Shown here: positions 10,242 to 19,550 of the stretch, piece by piece | Layout of the letters: the number at the start of each line of letters is the position of its first letter | Position numbering within the stretch: position 1 is the first letter of the stretch | Source: Humidesulfovibrio mexicanus | GTDB lineage: Bacteria > Desulfobacterota > Desulfovibrionia > Desulfovibrionales > Desulfovibrionaceae | Direction of reading: 5' to 3' | Assembly (NCBI RefSeq): GCF_900188225.1 | Contig: NZ_FZOC01000003.1 | Location: 310,001-374,000, forward strand | DNA length: 64,000 nucleotides | Position numbers and translations under genes: made by a program | Notes under the pieces: generated by a model | Seen by the model: only the letters and a program-made list of their open reading frames with translations | Database searches by the model: none | Told to the model about the DNA's origin: nothing

Positions 10242-11237
10242 TTATCGCGCCAGTCCGGGAGTCCACAGGGCGTAGAGTCCGGCCCGCATGGGCAGCAGGT
10301 CCTCAAGCCCGACATGCAGCAGCGCCGGGCGCGGGTCAGCCGCCTCGACCCCGGTCTGGTGCCAGGTGGGGTTGGGGCCGGGGCGGCGGCGGTAGCACAC
10401 CACGCGGGCGTCCGCGGGCAGCCCGGCAAGGGCCGCAGCCTCGGCCACGGCGTCCTCCATGTAGCCCACGCCGTCGATGAGCCCCAGGTCCTTGGCCTCT
10501 GCGGCGGTGAACACGCGCGCCGTGGCGGCCGTGGCCAGGGCTTGGGGCGCAAGCCTTCGGCTGGCCTGGACAAGATCGAGGAAGCGCGCGGCCTGAGCCG
10601 CCACCAGGGCGTCGGTGAGGCGCCGCTCCTCGTCCGTCGGCTCCCGGAAGGGCGAGCCCATGTCCTTGAGCGCGCCGGACTTGCTCACGTCCACGCCCAC
10701 GCCGATCTTGTCCAGCAGCCCGGCCACGCGCGGCTGCAGAAAGACCACGCCCACGCTGCCGGTGATGGTCGTCGGGTGCGCCAGGATGCGGTCCGAGGGC
10801 AGGGAGACGTAGTACCCGCCGCTGGTGGCCAGGCCCATCATCATGGTCACCACTTTGACGCCGGTTTCGCGCCGGTAGGCGGCAAGCTCGTGGTGGATGA
10901 CATCGCTGGCCGTCACCGTGCCGCCGGGGGAGTTCACCTTGAGCAGCAGCGCCTTGATGTTCGTGTCCTTCCTGGCCAGCTTGAGCTGCGCGCTCACCTG
11001 CTCCAGCACGCTGGGCTTGGGCCGCAGCAGGCCCTCGCCGCCGTATTCGCTGATGAGCCCGTCGATGGAGAGCAGCAGGATCTTGCCGTCGCCTTGGCCG
11101 CTTACGGTCTGCTCGGCGTAGGGGGCGTCCGGCGCGCCCAGCAGGTTGAAGGTGGGCGCGCAGGCGCTGGCGGCCAGACAAACCGCCAGCAGGGCGGCGA
11201 GAAGGACCGGCGGCGTGGTGACGGCGAGGTGGCGCAT
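10242..11237 (-). CDS. sppA: Signal peptide peptidase SppA-type serine protease (S49)
   Basis: 331-aa S49 peptidase, the short single-repeat form found in many bacteria, that degrades leftover signal peptides at the inner membrane. The start is the ATG at 11235-11237 with GGAGC upstream; longer in-frame readings lack sense. The N-terminus is a signal anchor (residues 8-26), possibly a lipoprotein signal ending at Cys26. The catalytic Ser139 lies in LATSGGYYV and the general-base Lys191 in SGALKDMGSPFR, both with family spacing. The upstream NSPGG box at 102-106 is also typical. It follows cobS by 29 nt and closes a minus-strand run of four genes, which look co-transcribed but not functionally related. 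Confidence 0.9.
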   Translation of the reverse strand: MRHLAVTTPPVLLAALLAVCLAASACAPTFNLLGAPDAPYAEQTVSGQGDGKILLLSIDGLISEYGGEGLLRPKPSVLEQVSAQLKLARKDTNIKALLLKVNSPGGTVTASDVIHHELAAYRRETGVKVVTMMMGLATSGGYYVSLPSDRILAHPTTITGSVGVVFLQPRVAGLLDKIGVGVDVSKSGALKDMGSPFREPTDEERRLTDALVAAQAARFLDLVQASRRLAPQALATAATARVFTAAEAKDLGLIDGVGYMEDAVAEAAALAGLPADARVVCYRRRPGPNPTWHQTGVEAADPRPALLHVGLEDLLPMRAGLYALWTPGLAR

Positions 11238-11266
11238 GGCGTGCTCCTTTTGCGGCCCGGAGGCGG

Positions 11267-12064
11267 TCAGGGATGGGGCAAGGGAAACTGCGCGGCCAGG
11301 GCCAGCCCGGCGGCGGCGGCGGTTTCTCCCAGCACGATGGCCGCGCCCAGGAAGTCGCCGTTCAGGCCGCCCACGGCGCGAGCCAGGCGCAGCAGTGCGC
11401 ATAGCGCGGCCAGGGCCATCCCGGCGGCCAGGACCGTTGCAAGCGGCCAGAAGGCCAGGGCGGGCCCCAGGGCCAGAACAAGGGCCCAGGCCGCCGCGCC
11501 GTTGGTGGCGCCGGAGAGGAACAATCCGCCCAGGCCGGGGCGGGCCAGTCCGCGCCCCGCACGGCCCAGCAGCACGGCGCAGGACCGGCCGAAGACCAGG
11601 CACCAGGGCAGGGCCAGCAAATCCAGTCCCTTGGCCGTGCGCAGCGCCTCGGCCAGCAGGGCGGCCTGCCCAAGAGTGGCCAGAGCCACGGCCATGACGC
11701 CGAAGGCTCCGCTGCGGCTGTCCTTGATGATGGTCCAGAAGCGCTCCGGGTCCAGGTGCTGCCCGGCGGCGTCCATGATGTCGGCCAAACCGTCCAGGTG
11801 CAGCCCCCGCGTGAGCCACGCGGCGAGCAGCACGCAGAGCCAGGCCGGGATGAGCGGGCTTGCGGCGAACAGGCCAAAGGAGGCCGAGAGCATGGCCGGG
11901 GCGCAGGCGGCCAGGCCGATGACCAGGCCGCACAGGGGCAGGTGGAACATGAGGCGGCGCATGTCGGCCTCTGGGACGACGCGGGCCGGGGCCAGGCGCG
12001 ACAGAAAGGCCAGGGCGGCCAGAAAGCGGGCCGGAGCGTGTGCCGCCACGGGCGTCAGCCCCAC
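11267..12064 (-). CDS. cobS: Adenosylcobinamide-GDP ribazoletransferase
   Basis: 265-aa polytopic membrane enzyme that joins adenosylcobinamide-GDP to alpha-ribazole in the last steps of cobalamin synthesis. CobS hallmarks are present: TRGLHLDGLADIMDA around residues 85-99, and the acidic metal site continuing to DSRSGAFGVMAVA near 115-127. The rest is a run of Ala/Leu-rich membrane helices. The start at 12064 overlaps the upstream SAM hydrolase gene by 10 nt. No other cobalamin gene is nearby, although the exported tetrapyrrole-methylase-fold protein at 33685-34515 belongs to a family that otherwise works in corrin synthesis. Confidence 0.9.
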   Translation of the reverse strand: MGLTPVAAHAPARFLAALAFLSRLAPARVVPEADMRRLMFHLPLCGLVIGLAACAPAMLSASFGLFAASPLIPAWLCVLLAAWLTRGLHLDGLADIMDAAGQHLDPERFWTIIKDSRSGAFGVMAVALATLGQAALLAEALRTAKGLDLLALPWCLVFGRSCAVLLGRAGRGLARPGLGGLFLSGATNGAAAWALVLALGPALAFWPLATVLAAGMALAALCALLRLARAVGGLNGDFLGAAIVLGETAAAAGLALAAQFPLPHP

Positions 12065-12858
12065 AGCAGGCGCACGGAGTCGCCCCGGCGCAGGCCGAGC
12101 GCCTCCGCCGCGGGGGCCTGGTTGGCCGCCAGTTCCAGAAATCCCTGGCTGCCGGAGAGCAGGCCGATTTCGCCGGGGCCGATGTCGGCGTAGGCGTTCA
12201 CGGGGCGCACGCCGCGGCGCTGCCCCCAGGACATGCGCAGCCAGGACACGGGGCCTGGGGCCTCGAAGCCCGCGCGCAGGGAGAGCAGGCAGTTGCCGTA
12301 CCGGTCCACGTGCAGCACGCGCGCGTCCACGCCGCAGGGTCCGCAGGAGGTATCGGCCCAGTCCGGTCGCTCGATGTCCGCGCGGTCCATGGGCTCGCCC
12401 ATTTGGGCCAGGCTTTCGCCGAGCGCCAGCCGCGCCGCCAGCGGGGCGAACACGTCGCGGCCGTGGAAGGTGGCCGAGGCCGCGTATTGGGCAGACGCGC
12501 CGGACAGGTCGAACACGCGGGCCGGGGCCAGTCCCGGCGTGAAGAGCAGCAGTCCCAGCAGGCCGTTGTCCGGGGCCAGGAAGTCCTGGCCGCCCTCCGG
12601 CGTCTGCACATGCGCGCCCACAATGCGCCGGGTGGAGCCCACGCCGGGGTCCACCACGCAGACGAACACCGCGTCGGGGGGGTAGTGGGGGGCGCTGGCC
12701 GCCAGAAAGAAGGCCGCCTGGTCCACGGCGAAGGGCTCCACCTGGTGGGTGATGTCCAGTATGGCCGCGCCGGGGGCGTGCCTGGCCAGGGCGGCGCGCA
12801 ACTGGCCCGCGTAGGGGTCGGAGAGGCCGAAGTCGGAAAGCAGGGCGATGGGCCGCAT
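12055..12858 (-). CDS. SAM hydroxide adenosyltransferase family protein (DUF62)
   Basis: 267-aa member of the fluorinase/chlorinase superfamily. Bacterial housekeeping members hydrolyse S-adenosylmethionine to adenosine and methionine. Motifs visible: LLSDFGLSDPYAGQLRA at residues 5-21, DPGVGSTRR and APDNGLLG in the N-terminal domain, then a C-terminal beta domain with VDRYGNC. The ATG at 12856-12858 overlaps the stop of the upstream YitT-like gene by one base (TGATG), and the gene overlaps cobS by 10 nt. A longer reading to 13629 is a shadow of the membrane-protein gene. Halogenase activity is not implied: those enzymes are a small specialised branch. Confidence 0.87.
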   Translation of the reverse strand: MRPIALLSDFGLSDPYAGQLRAALARHAPGAAILDITHQVEPFAVDQAAFFLAASAPHYPPDAVFVCVVDPGVGSTRRIVGAHVQTPEGGQDFLAPDNGLLGLLLFTPGLAPARVFDLSGASAQYAASATFHGRDVFAPLAARLALGESLAQMGEPMDRADIERPDWADTSCGPCGVDARVLHVDRYGNCLLSLRAGFEAPGPVSWLRMSWGQRRGVRPVNAYADIGPGEIGLLSGSQGFLELAANQAPAAEALGLRRGDSVRLLWG

Positions 12859-13742
12859 CAGTACTCCTTCCTGCCGGAAAAGCCTTGGCCGGTCACGTTG
12901 AACCCGGATCCCATGATCAGGAACGCGCCGGGATCGATCTCGTACACCAGCTCTTCCAGGCGCTTCATTTCCAGGTTGTTCAGCATGATGAGCACCACGG
13001 GCCGGTCCTCGCCGCTCCAGCCGCCGCGGGCCGGCAATATCGTGGCCCCGCGTCCCAGCCGGTGCAGCACGGCCTGGACCAGGGCGTCCGGCCGGGTGGT
13101 GATGACCAGGGCCATGCGCCGCTCGCTGAACATGTTCAGGCAGGCGTCGGTGACCCAGCCGGCCAGGAAGTTCATGGCCACGGAGTAGAGCACGGCTTCC
13201 AGCTTCAGGGTGGCGAAGCCCAGGGCGAACACGCAGACGTTGAACAGGAACTCGAAGCGGCCGATGGGCATCCCCAGGCGTTCGCGCACGGCCACGGCCA
13301 AAATGTCCGCGCCGCCGGTGGAGCCCATGGAGCGCAGCGCCACGCCGATGCCCGCGCCCAGGGCCACGCCGCAGGCGATGACCGCCAGCCACGGGTCGGA
13401 GACGGGCAGCACGTAGGTCAGGCGCTCTATGAAGACGCTGGTGGCGGCCATGCCGTACAGGCTGTAGAGCACGAAGCGGCGGCTGACCAGGAACCAGCCG
13501 AGCGCCATGATGGGCACGTTGAGCAGGAAATACCAGGCCCCGGTGTCCAGCGCGGGCATGACGTAGAAGCCCAGCAGCGCCAGGCCCGACACCCCGCCCG
13601 CAAGCAGGCCGTGGGGCGCGGCCACGCACTTGATGGCGAAGGCCACCATGAGAGACCCCGCCGTGAGCAACAGCAGGTTCCAGGGCACGGTGAAGGCGTA
13701 GCGGCGCAGCCGCCGGAGCAACGCTGGAGCGTCAGTGGTCAT
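12858..13742 (-). CDS. YitT-family membrane protein (DUF161/DUF2179)
   Basis: 294-aa protein with about five N-terminal membrane helices (first near residues 17-35) and a cytoplasmic C-terminal DUF2179-type domain (from about 205). The conserved GGVSGLALLG loop and GSTGGADILA motif match the YitT family, whose transport role is unproven. The ATG at 13740-13742 was chosen (MTTDAPALLRRLRR); an upstream in-frame extension to 13859 is Arg/Pro-rich and looks non-coding. It is the first gene of the run YitT, SAM hydrolase, cobS, sppA, all overlapping or closely spaced. Confidence 0.85.
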   Translation of the reverse strand: MTTDAPALLRRLRRYAFTVPWNLLLLTAGSLMVAFAIKCVAAPHGLLAGGVSGLALLGFYVMPALDTGAWYFLLNVPIMALGWFLVSRRFVLYSLYGMAATSVFIERLTYVLPVSDPWLAVIACGVALGAGIGVALRSMGSTGGADILAVAVRERLGMPIGRFEFLFNVCVFALGFATLKLEAVLYSVAMNFLAGWVTDACLNMFSERRMALVITTRPDALVQAVLHRLGRGATILPARGGWSGEDRPVVLIMLNNLEMKRLEELVYEIDPGAFLIMGSGFNVTGQGFSGRKEY

Positions 13743-13893
13743 GGGGCACCTGGGGCGGGACTCTACAGCATTCTCCACGGCAGGGAAAGAGCCGCCGCGT
13801 GGGGAGCGCCGGGCCCCGGGCGCGCGCCAAGGCCACGCCCGGCGTGTCCGAAGGCGCACAACCCTGGCGGTGAAGCGCGGCGAATCCGAACGG

Positions 13894-14292
13894 CTACAGG
13901 CTGTGCAGCAGCCGCGAGACGCTCAGGCATTCCGCGTGGTAGGCGCACTCGCCCTGGTCGCAAAATCCCTGTTCCGCACGGCCGAAGCAGTCGAAATTGC
14001 CTTCCTCGCGCTGCTTCATGCGCACCTGCTCCACGCGGGCCAGCATGGCCTCGCGGCTGTTCCGGCGCGCCTTGGCGGGGGCCTCCTTGGCAGGGGCCTT
14101 TGCCTGTGGCTTTGCCGGTGACGTGGCCGCCGACTTGGCCATCGGTTTGGCTGGAGGCTTGGCCTGGGGCTTCACGGCAGGCGGCCTGGCCGTCGGCTTC
14201 ACGGCAGGCGTCGCGGCCGTTTTCCCGGCTGCGCCGACCTTTCTGGCGTCGGCCTTGGCGGGTGTTTTCGTGGTCTTGGCGCTTGGGTTCAT
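13894..14292 (-). CDS. Small Ala/Lys/Pro-rich protein with C-terminal four-cysteine motif
   Basis: 132-aa protein of unknown function. The ATG at 14290-14292 has a GGGAGGATT ribosome site; an earlier Met at 14325 does not. Residues 1-75 are low-complexity Lys/Ala/Pro repeats of the PAKA/KPQAK kind, resembling histone-H1-like or flexible linker tails and strongly basic. Residues 76-95 look like a helix (REAMLARVEQVRMKQREE). The end carries Cys102, Cys111, Cys116 and Cys122 (FDCFGRAEQGFCDQGEC), a spacing that could hold a zinc ion or a small iron-sulfur cluster. It is transcribed divergently from purD. A nucleic-acid-binding role is a guess from the basic tail. The repeat tail itself would vary rapidly between strains. 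Confidence 0.7.
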   Translation of the reverse strand: MNPSAKTTKTPAKADARKVGAAGKTAATPAVKPTARPPAVKPQAKPPAKPMAKSAATSPAKPQAKAPAKEAPAKARRNSREAMLARVEQVRMKQREEGNFDCFGRAEQGFCDQGECAYHAECLSVSRLLHSL

Positions 14293-14494
14293 GGCGAATC
14301 CTCCCCGTGAGGGTTTTTCAATCATGGGTTTTACGATACGCTATTACTCGAAAGCGAAAGTTGCGCAAGAGCGCATTTGCCGAATTCCGTGTTTCAAACC
14401 TCTTGACGCGCGCGCGTGGATCAGATGCCCCGCCTTGCCAAAGCCGGGCGTTTTCTCTATCCAGGGGCACGAAACCGCAAAGTGGAGCGAACGC

Positions 14495-15784
14495 ATGAAG
14501 GTGCTTGTCATCGGTTCCGGAGGCAGGGAACACGCCCTGTGCTGGAAGCTTTCATACAATCCCGGCGTCGATGCGGTCATCGCCGCGCCGGGCAACGGGG
14601 GCACCGCGCAGGTGGCCCGCAACGTGGCCGTGAAGGATTCGGACATTCAGGGGCTTATGGCCCTGGCCAAGGCCGAAGGCGTGGGGCTTGTGGTGGCCGG
14701 GCCGGAGGCCCCGCTGGTGGCGGGCATCGCCGATGCCTGCGCCGCCGCGGGCATTCCCTGCTTCGGGCCGGACGCTTTCGCCGCCCGGCTTGAAGGCAGC
14801 AAGGCCTTCGCCAAGACCGTCATGCGCGAGGCCGGGGTGCCCACGGCCCCCTTCGGGGTGTTTGCCGATGTCGGGGAGGCGAGGGCCTATGTCCGGGCCC
14901 ATGGCGCGCCGCTTGTGGTCAAGGCCGACGGCCTGGCCGCGGGCAAGGGCGTGGTGGTGGCCAGAACCGTGGACGAGGCCCTTGAGGCCCTCGACGACAT
15001 GATGGTCAAAAAGAGCTTTGGCGAGGCCGGGGCCGCCGTGGTGGTGGAGGACGCGCTCCAGGGCGAGGAGGCCAGCTTCTTGGCCTTTTGCGACGGCGAA
15101 CAGTTCGCCTTGCTGCCCTCTGCCCAGGACCACAAGGCCGCCTGGGAGGGCGACACCGGCCCCAACACCGGCGGCATGGGCGCGTACAGCCCGGCCCCCG
15201 TCCTGCCCCAGGACAAATACGCCGAGACCGCCGAACTGTGCATCCGCCCCATCCTGCGGCGCATGGCGGAGTTGGGGCACCCGTTCAAGGGCGTGCTGTA
15301 CGCCGGGCTCATGTTCACCAAGGACGGCCCCATGGTGCTGGAGTATAACGTGCGCTTCGGCGATCCCGAATGCCAGCCGCTGCTCATGCGCCTGGACGGG
15401 GATCTGCTCCAGATCATGCTGGCCTGCGCCGAGGGCCGCCTGGCCCCGGACATGGTGCGCGTGCGGCAGCAGACCGCCCTTTGCGTGGTGGTGGCCGCGC
15501 CGGGCTACCCCGGAAGCTATCCCAAGGGCATGGCGATCCATGGGCTGGCCGAGGCCGACGCCCTGCCGGGCGTGAAGGTATTTCAGGCGGGCACGGCCGT
15601 GAAAGACGGCGGGATCGTCACCAGCGGCGGGCGGGTGCTGGGCGTCACGGCCCTGGGCGACACCCTGGCCGAGGCCAAGGCGCGCGCCTACGAGGCCGTG
15701 GGCAAGGTCGGGTTCGAGGGGGCGTTCTTCCGCCGCGACATCGGCGACAAGGGCATTGCCCGCAGCAGGGCGAAAGGAGTCTAG
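14495..15784 (+). CDS. purD: Phosphoribosylamine-glycine ligase
   Basis: 429-aa ATP-grasp enzyme making glycinamide ribonucleotide, the second step of purine synthesis. It begins [19 protein letters not shown] at the ATG 14495-14497, with a GGAGCGA ribosome site. Family motifs follow in order: [23 protein letters not shown] (ATP-grasp), [25 protein letters not shown], and [12 protein letters not shown]. Length is standard for PurD. purE follows after one base, so the pair is clearly an operon, and moaA overlaps purE. Readings that extend 166 codons upstream are artefacts of the GC-rich upstream sequence. Confidence 0.96.
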   Translation: MKVLVIGSGGREHALCWKLSYNPGVDAVIAAPGNGGTAQVARNVAVKDSDIQGLMALAKAEGVGLVVAGPEAPLVAGIADACAAAGIPCFGPDAFAARLEGSKAFAKTVMREAGVPTAPFGVFADVGEARAYVRAHGAPLVVKADGLAAGKGVVVARTVDEALEALDDMMVKKSFGEAGAAVVVEDALQGEEASFLAFCDGEQFALLPSAQDHKAAWEGDTGPNTGGMGAYSPAPVLPQDKYAETAELCIRPILRRMAELGHPFKGVLYAGLMFTKDGPMVLEYNVRFGDPECQPLLMRLDGDLLQIMLACAEGRLAPDMVRVRQQTALCVVVAAPGYPGSYPKGMAIHGLAEADALPGVKVFQAGTAVKDGGIVTSGGRVLGVTALGDTLAEAKARAYEAVGKVGFEGAFFRRDIGDKGIARSRAKGV

Positions 15785-15785
15785 C

Positions 15786-16313
15786 ATGACCAAGGTGGCC
15801 GTGTTCATGGGCAGCGCCTCGGACGAGGACTTGATGAAGCCCTGCGCCGAGATTCTGGACAGCCTGGGCGTTTCCTACCTGTTTACCGTGACGAGCGCGC
15901 ACCGCACGCCGGAGCGCACCGAGGCCCTGGTCTCCGAGCTGGAGGCCGGGGGCTGCCAGGTGTTCATCTGCGCGGCGGGCATGGCCGCGCACCTGGCCGG
16001 AGCCGTTGCCGCGCGCACCACCAGGCCCGTGTTGGGCGTGCCGCTGGCCGCCTCGCCCCTGGGCGGCATGGACGCGCTTTTGGCCACGGTGCAGATGCCG
16101 CCGGGCTTTCCCGTGGGCACCCTGGCCCTGGACAAGGCCGGGGCGAAGAACGCCGCTTGGCTTGCCGCGCAGATCTTGGCGCTTTCGGACCCCGCGCTGG
16201 CCCAACGCCTGAAGGACGAGCGCGCCGGGTTCCTCGCCTCGGTGGAAAAGGCCGCCGCCAAGGTGGAACGGGCCGATGCGGAACGCCGCGCCGGAAAGAA
16301 GGGCACGTCGTGA
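15786..16313 (+). CDS. purE: N5-carboxyaminoimidazole ribonucleotide mutase (PurE family)
   Basis: 175-aa PurE fold enzyme that forms carboxyaminoimidazole ribonucleotide in purine synthesis. Active-site motifs are present near the N-terminus: [11 protein letters not shown] (residues 8-18) and SAHRTPERT (about 38-46), then the [10 protein letters not shown] and [16 protein letters not shown] segments that close the octamer site. The ATG at 15786 sits directly after the purD stop and has AAAGGAGT as ribosome site inside the purD end. Whether it is the class I mutase or the class II carboxylase cannot be told here: no purK is in the window. The stop overlaps the GTG start of moaA by 4 nt. Confidence 0.95.
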   Translation: MTKVAVFMGSASDEDLMKPCAEILDSLGVSYLFTVTSAHRTPERTEALVSELEAGGCQVFICAAGMAAHLAGAVAARTTRPVLGVPLAASPLGGMDALLATVQMPPGFPVGTLALDKAGAKNAAWLAAQILALSDPALAQRLKDERAGFLASVEKAAAKVERADAERRAGKKGTS

Positions 16314-17320
16314 ACACGCTTTCCGGCCTGCCATTGGCGGATGCCCACGGCCGCAGCGTGAGCTACCTGCGGCTCTCGGTGACCGACCGCTGCAATTTGC
16401 GTTGTGTCTACTGCGACAACCAGATGAGCAACCGGCTTTCGCACTTCGACGTGCTGCGCTACGAGGAGATGCTGGACCTTATGGGGCTGGCGCGGGGCCT
16501 GGGCATCGGCAAGGTGCGCCTGACCGGGGGCGAACCGTTCGCCCGCAAGGATTTTATGGAGTTTCTGGAGCGCGCGCGCACGCGCTATCCGGACCTGCGC
16601 CTGCGCATCACCACCAACGGCACCATGCTGGCGCCCTTCGCCCCGCGATTGGCCGCAGCCGGGGTGGACCGCGTGAACATTTCGCTGGACACCCTGGACC
16701 CCGCCACCTTCGCGCGCGTCACCGGGCGCGACCTGTACCATGCGGTGCGCCGCGCCATTGACGCCTGCCTGGAGGCGGGGCTGGGGGTGAAGATCAACGC
16801 CGTGGCCATGCGCGGGGTCAACGACCAGGAACTGCCCGGCTTCCTGGCCCTGGCCAGGGAACTGCCGGTGGACGTGCGCTTCATCGAGTACATGCCCATG
16901 GGCGGAAGCGAGTGGCACGCGGAACAGGTGTGGCGCGCCTCGGACATTCTGGCCGAAGCCCAGGCCCTGGCCCGGATCACCCTTCTGCCCCGCGACGCAG
17001 GAGACGCCGGACCCGCCCAGATGTATGCCATCGAGGGCGGCAAGGGGCGACTGGGACTCATCACCCCCCTGTCCAACCACTTTTGCGCCAGTTGCAACCG
17101 TCTGCGCATCACCAGCGGCGGCGTGCTGCGCACCTGCCTGTTCAGCGACAAGGTGTACCGTCTGCGCCCGGCCTTGCGCCATCCCAAGCTCGGTCTGCCC
17201 GCCGTGGAGCGCATTCTGCGGCTGGCCCTGCGCAACAAGCCCGTTGGGGCGGACCTGTTGGCCGCGCGGCGCTCGGGCCAGGGCGTGTCGCACACGGCCA
17301 TGTCCTCCATCGGCGGATAG
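16310..17320 (+). CDS. moaA: GTP 3',8-cyclase (molybdenum cofactor synthesis)
   Basis: 336-aa radical SAM enzyme catalysing the first step of molybdopterin synthesis. The start is GTG at 16310, overlapping purE (GTGA). The N-terminal radical SAM cluster uses Cys28, Cys32 and Cys35 (CNLRCVYC); the C-terminal second cluster uses [10 protein letters not shown] and a third Cys in RTCLF. The protein ends in Gly-Gly (SSIGG), as functional MoaA does. The partner moaC is not in the window. A damaged copy of the same 3' end exists at 30142-30255, beside the molybdate/tungstate importer, so the genome probably had two moaA genes or a duplication. Confidence 0.93.
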   Translation: MNTLSGLPLADAHGRSVSYLRLSVTDRCNLRCVYCDNQMSNRLSHFDVLRYEEMLDLMGLARGLGIGKVRLTGGEPFARKDFMEFLERARTRYPDLRLRITTNGTMLAPFAPRLAAAGVDRVNISLDTLDPATFARVTGRDLYHAVRRAIDACLEAGLGVKINAVAMRGVNDQELPGFLALARELPVDVRFIEYMPMGGSEWHAEQVWRASDILAEAQALARITLLPRDAGDAGPAQMYAIEGGKGRLGLITPLSNHFCASCNRLRITSGGVLRTCLFSDKVYRLRPALRHPKLGLPAVERILRLALRNKPVGADLLAARRSGQGVSHTAMSSIGG

Positions 17321-17383
17321 CGTCGGCGCACAACCGCCGCCCTTCACTTGCGTTTTTGTGGACCGGGCGCTACGGTGCGTACC

Positions 17384-19003
17384 ATGATGGCCTCTCCACG
17401 ATCCTACAGTCTTGTTCGCAGGCTGCGCGCCATGCTTTGGGCCATGTTGCTGCTGCCTGTGGCTGCGGGCATCGGGTTTTTCACCGTCCACTCCAGCCGC
17501 GCCCTGCAGCGCGAGGCCTTGGACGATTTGACGGCGATCCTGCGGCTGCAGCAGCAATTCGTTGAGCACTGGACGCTGGAGCGCTCCGCGGACATCGGCC
17601 TGCTGGCTTCGGACCCACGCATCCTCACCCTGCCCGAGCCCCGGTTGCGCGCGATGTTCCGGACGGTGCTGGATGAGAGCCCGGCCTTCAATATCATCGT
17701 CTATGTGGATCAGGACGGGCGCACCCGCGGCGACCCGAAAGGGCCGTCGGGCGTGGACGTTTCGGACCGCGACTATTTCAAGGCCGCTCGGGACGGCCGT
17801 GAATTCGTTTCGGACGTGATCACCAGCCGACTGACCGGCAAGCGTGAGTTCATCGTCTCCAGCCCCGTGCGCGATGGGCAAGGCCGTTTCCGGGGGCTGA
17901 TCATGGGCGGGGTGAGCACAGAGGCCCTGTCCACACTAATGCGCACCGTGCAGGACGAAACCTCCGGCAATGCCGTTTTGCTGCGGGCCTCGGGCGAACT
18001 CCTGGCTCCGCTTGACGCAGACGGCGGGCTCAAACCCGGCGATGTGCTGCTGGACCGCGCCACGGCGCGGGAGCCGTCCAGTGGCGTGTACCGGAACGCC
18101 CAGGGCGAACGCGTGGTGGGAACATATTTGTGGTGTCTCGACGGCAGGTGGCTTCTGGCGGCCGAACGCCTGGAGACCGACGTCATCCGCGTCCATGCCG
18201 GTGTGCTGGCCGTTCCGCTTGCGGGAGCGGCGCTGGTGTTTCTGGTTTTCGGCCCGGCGCTTCTGCGCCTGGCGCGCAGCTTGGACGCTCCGCTCAAGCA
18301 GTTGGAGGAACACGCCCGGCAGATCGAGCAGGGGAACTTCGAGGTGGCGTGCCCGCCCCTGCCCGTGGCCGATGCGCCCGAGGAAGTGCTGCGTCTGGAC
18401 CAGGCCTATCGGCTTATGGTGGCGCGCGTGCGCAGCGCCCTGGATGCCCTGCGCGAGGCGTCCTTGACAGACGCCCTCACCGGGGTGGGCAACCGCAAGC
18501 GCCTGTTCAGCGAAGGTCCGCGCCTGCTGGACGCCTCCCTGCGGGGCGGGCGGCCGACGAGTGTGCTTATGCTGGACCTGGACCATTTCAAGCTGGTGAA
18601 CGACGCCCATGGCCACGCCGCCGGAGACGCTGTGCTCGCGGCCTTTGCCGGGCTTCTGCGCGGCCTGTTGCGGCAGAGCGATCTGTTCGCGCGGTATGGC
18701 GGGGAGGAGTTCGCCGTGCTGGCCCCCAACGCCGGTGCCCGCCAGGCCGTGGAGCTTGCCGAGCGCATCCGCCAGGCCGTGGAGCGGCTGGAGGTGCCGG
18801 TGAACGGGGAGACGCTGCGGTTCACGGTGAGCATCGGCGCGGCCAGCCTGGAGCCTCCCGCCACGGTCCATGCGCAGGGGGCCGTCGCGATCCTTGAGGC
18901 CTTGCTGGGCCGTGCCGACGAGGCGCTGTACGCTGCCAAGGCGACAGGAAGAAACCGGGTGGAGTGCCGCAGCATGGCCTCCGGCTCCGCGCCCGTCCTC
19001 TAG
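17384..19003 (+). CDS. Membrane diguanylate cyclase with periplasmic sensor
   Basis: 539-aa cyclic-di-GMP synthase. Seen in order: a membrane helix at about 14-36, a periplasmic double-PAS/CACHE-like sensor (about 37-268) with a [14 protein letters not shown] motif typical of dCACHE domains, a second helix at about 270-292, a HAMP-like linker, and a GGDEF domain with the active motif GGEEF at 439-443. An RxxD product-inhibition site (RQSD) sits five residues before it, so feedback control is likely. The start taken is the ATG pair at 17384; a TTG at 17348 is possible, and no strong ribosome site marks either. It runs convergently into the small gene on the other strand with a 4-nt overlap. 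Confidence 0.88.
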   Translation: MMASPRSYSLVRRLRAMLWAMLLLPVAAGIGFFTVHSSRALQREALDDLTAILRLQQQFVEHWTLERSADIGLLASDPRILTLPEPRLRAMFRTVLDESPAFNIIVYVDQDGRTRGDPKGPSGVDVSDRDYFKAARDGREFVSDVITSRLTGKREFIVSSPVRDGQGRFRGLIMGGVSTEALSTLMRTVQDETSGNAVLLRASGELLAPLDADGGLKPGDVLLDRATAREPSSGVYRNAQGERVVGTYLWCLDGRWLLAAERLETDVIRVHAGVLAVPLAGAALVFLVFGPALLRLARSLDAPLKQLEEHARQIEQGNFEVACPPLPVADAPEEVLRLDQAYRLMVARVRSALDALREASLTDALTGVGNRKRLFSEGPRLLDASLRGGRPTSVLMLDLDHFKLVNDAHGHAAGDAVLAAFAGLLRGLLRQSDLFARYGGEEFAVLAPNAGARQAVELAERIRQAVERLEVPVNGETLRFTVSIGAASLEPPATVHAQGAVAILEALLGRADEALYAAKATGRNRVECRSMASGSAPVL

Positions 19004-19260
19004 TTCGCCGGGGCCGCGCTTTTTGCGGCCTTTTGTTCCGGCGACTTGCGCAACCGCACCACCTGGGTGCTGAAGCTCTTTTGTCCCGGCTGGCAGGCCG
19101 GACACCCCTCGGACACGATCATGCACTTTTCGTCCAGGGTGCTCGCGTCTATGCCCGCCCAGGCCAGTATCCGGGTGGTGTCTCCGGGACTCCAAAGCAC
19201 CGGCTGGCCGCACTTCGCGCATTCCACGTACAGCAGTTCCGGATCAAACGGGGTGCGCAT
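19000..19260 (-). CDS. Small zinc-ribbon-like protein
   Basis: 86-aa protein of unknown function. The ATG at 19258-19260 is set by a strong AAGGAGG site six bases upstream; an in-frame extension to 19359 has none. Cys14/Cys17 (ECAKCGQ) and Cys53/Cys56 (GCPACQ) form two CxxC knuckles about 35 residues apart, which fits one treble-clef or ribbon zinc site; Cys46 is extra. There is no signal peptide. The last residues are Lys/Ala-rich. The gene overlaps the end of the diguanylate cyclase on the opposite strand. Related short proteins often accompany DNA- or protein-binding factors, but no role is assigned. Confidence 0.72.
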   Translation of the reverse strand: MRTPFDPELLYVECAKCGQPVLWSPGDTTRILAWAGIDASTLDEKCMIVSEGCPACQPGQKSFSTQVVRLRKSPEQKAAKSAAPAN

Positions 19261-19403
19261 TTCGTGCCTCCTTGCCGCGATTGTCCGCTTCGGAACCTGC
19301 CCGGTTACGAAGCTGGCCTTGCCACTTCCACAACATAAGCTCTTGACGGCAAAGCGCAAGGGGGCGCGCGGTGTGGCCGCCCGGCGTTTCGGTAAGGTGC
19401 TTC

Positions 19404-19426
19404 TACGTATATTTTTATGTATATTT
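19404..19426. promoter_or_regulatory. AT-rich tract upstream of the MucR-like gene
   Basis: Within the 290-nt gap between the divergent genes, 19404-19426 contains two GTATATTT repeats and is far more AT-rich than its surroundings. MucR/Ros-type regulators prefer AT-rich DNA with T-A steps and often bind their own promoter, so autoregulation is plausible. No clean -35/-10 pair was assigned. Confidence 0.4.
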
Positions 19427-19550
19427 CCCTTCGCAGCGTCTTTACTTCCCGGCTGCAGTTCTGTACTTCATCCGTGTAGCGTTGTTGCCAGTTGCAAGAC
19501 GACTGCAGCAGCCGTCGCGATGATTGAACCCCCCCATTGAGGAGACCACG

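Noticed and set aside
12055-12858. Halogenase reading of the fluorinase-superfamily protein
   Set aside because: The common bacterial members are SAM hydrolases, and nothing here points to a halide site or a halometabolite cluster.
15875-17881. 668-codon minus-strand frame opposite purE and moaA
   Set aside because: Runs antisense through three clear genes, and its translation has no domain character.
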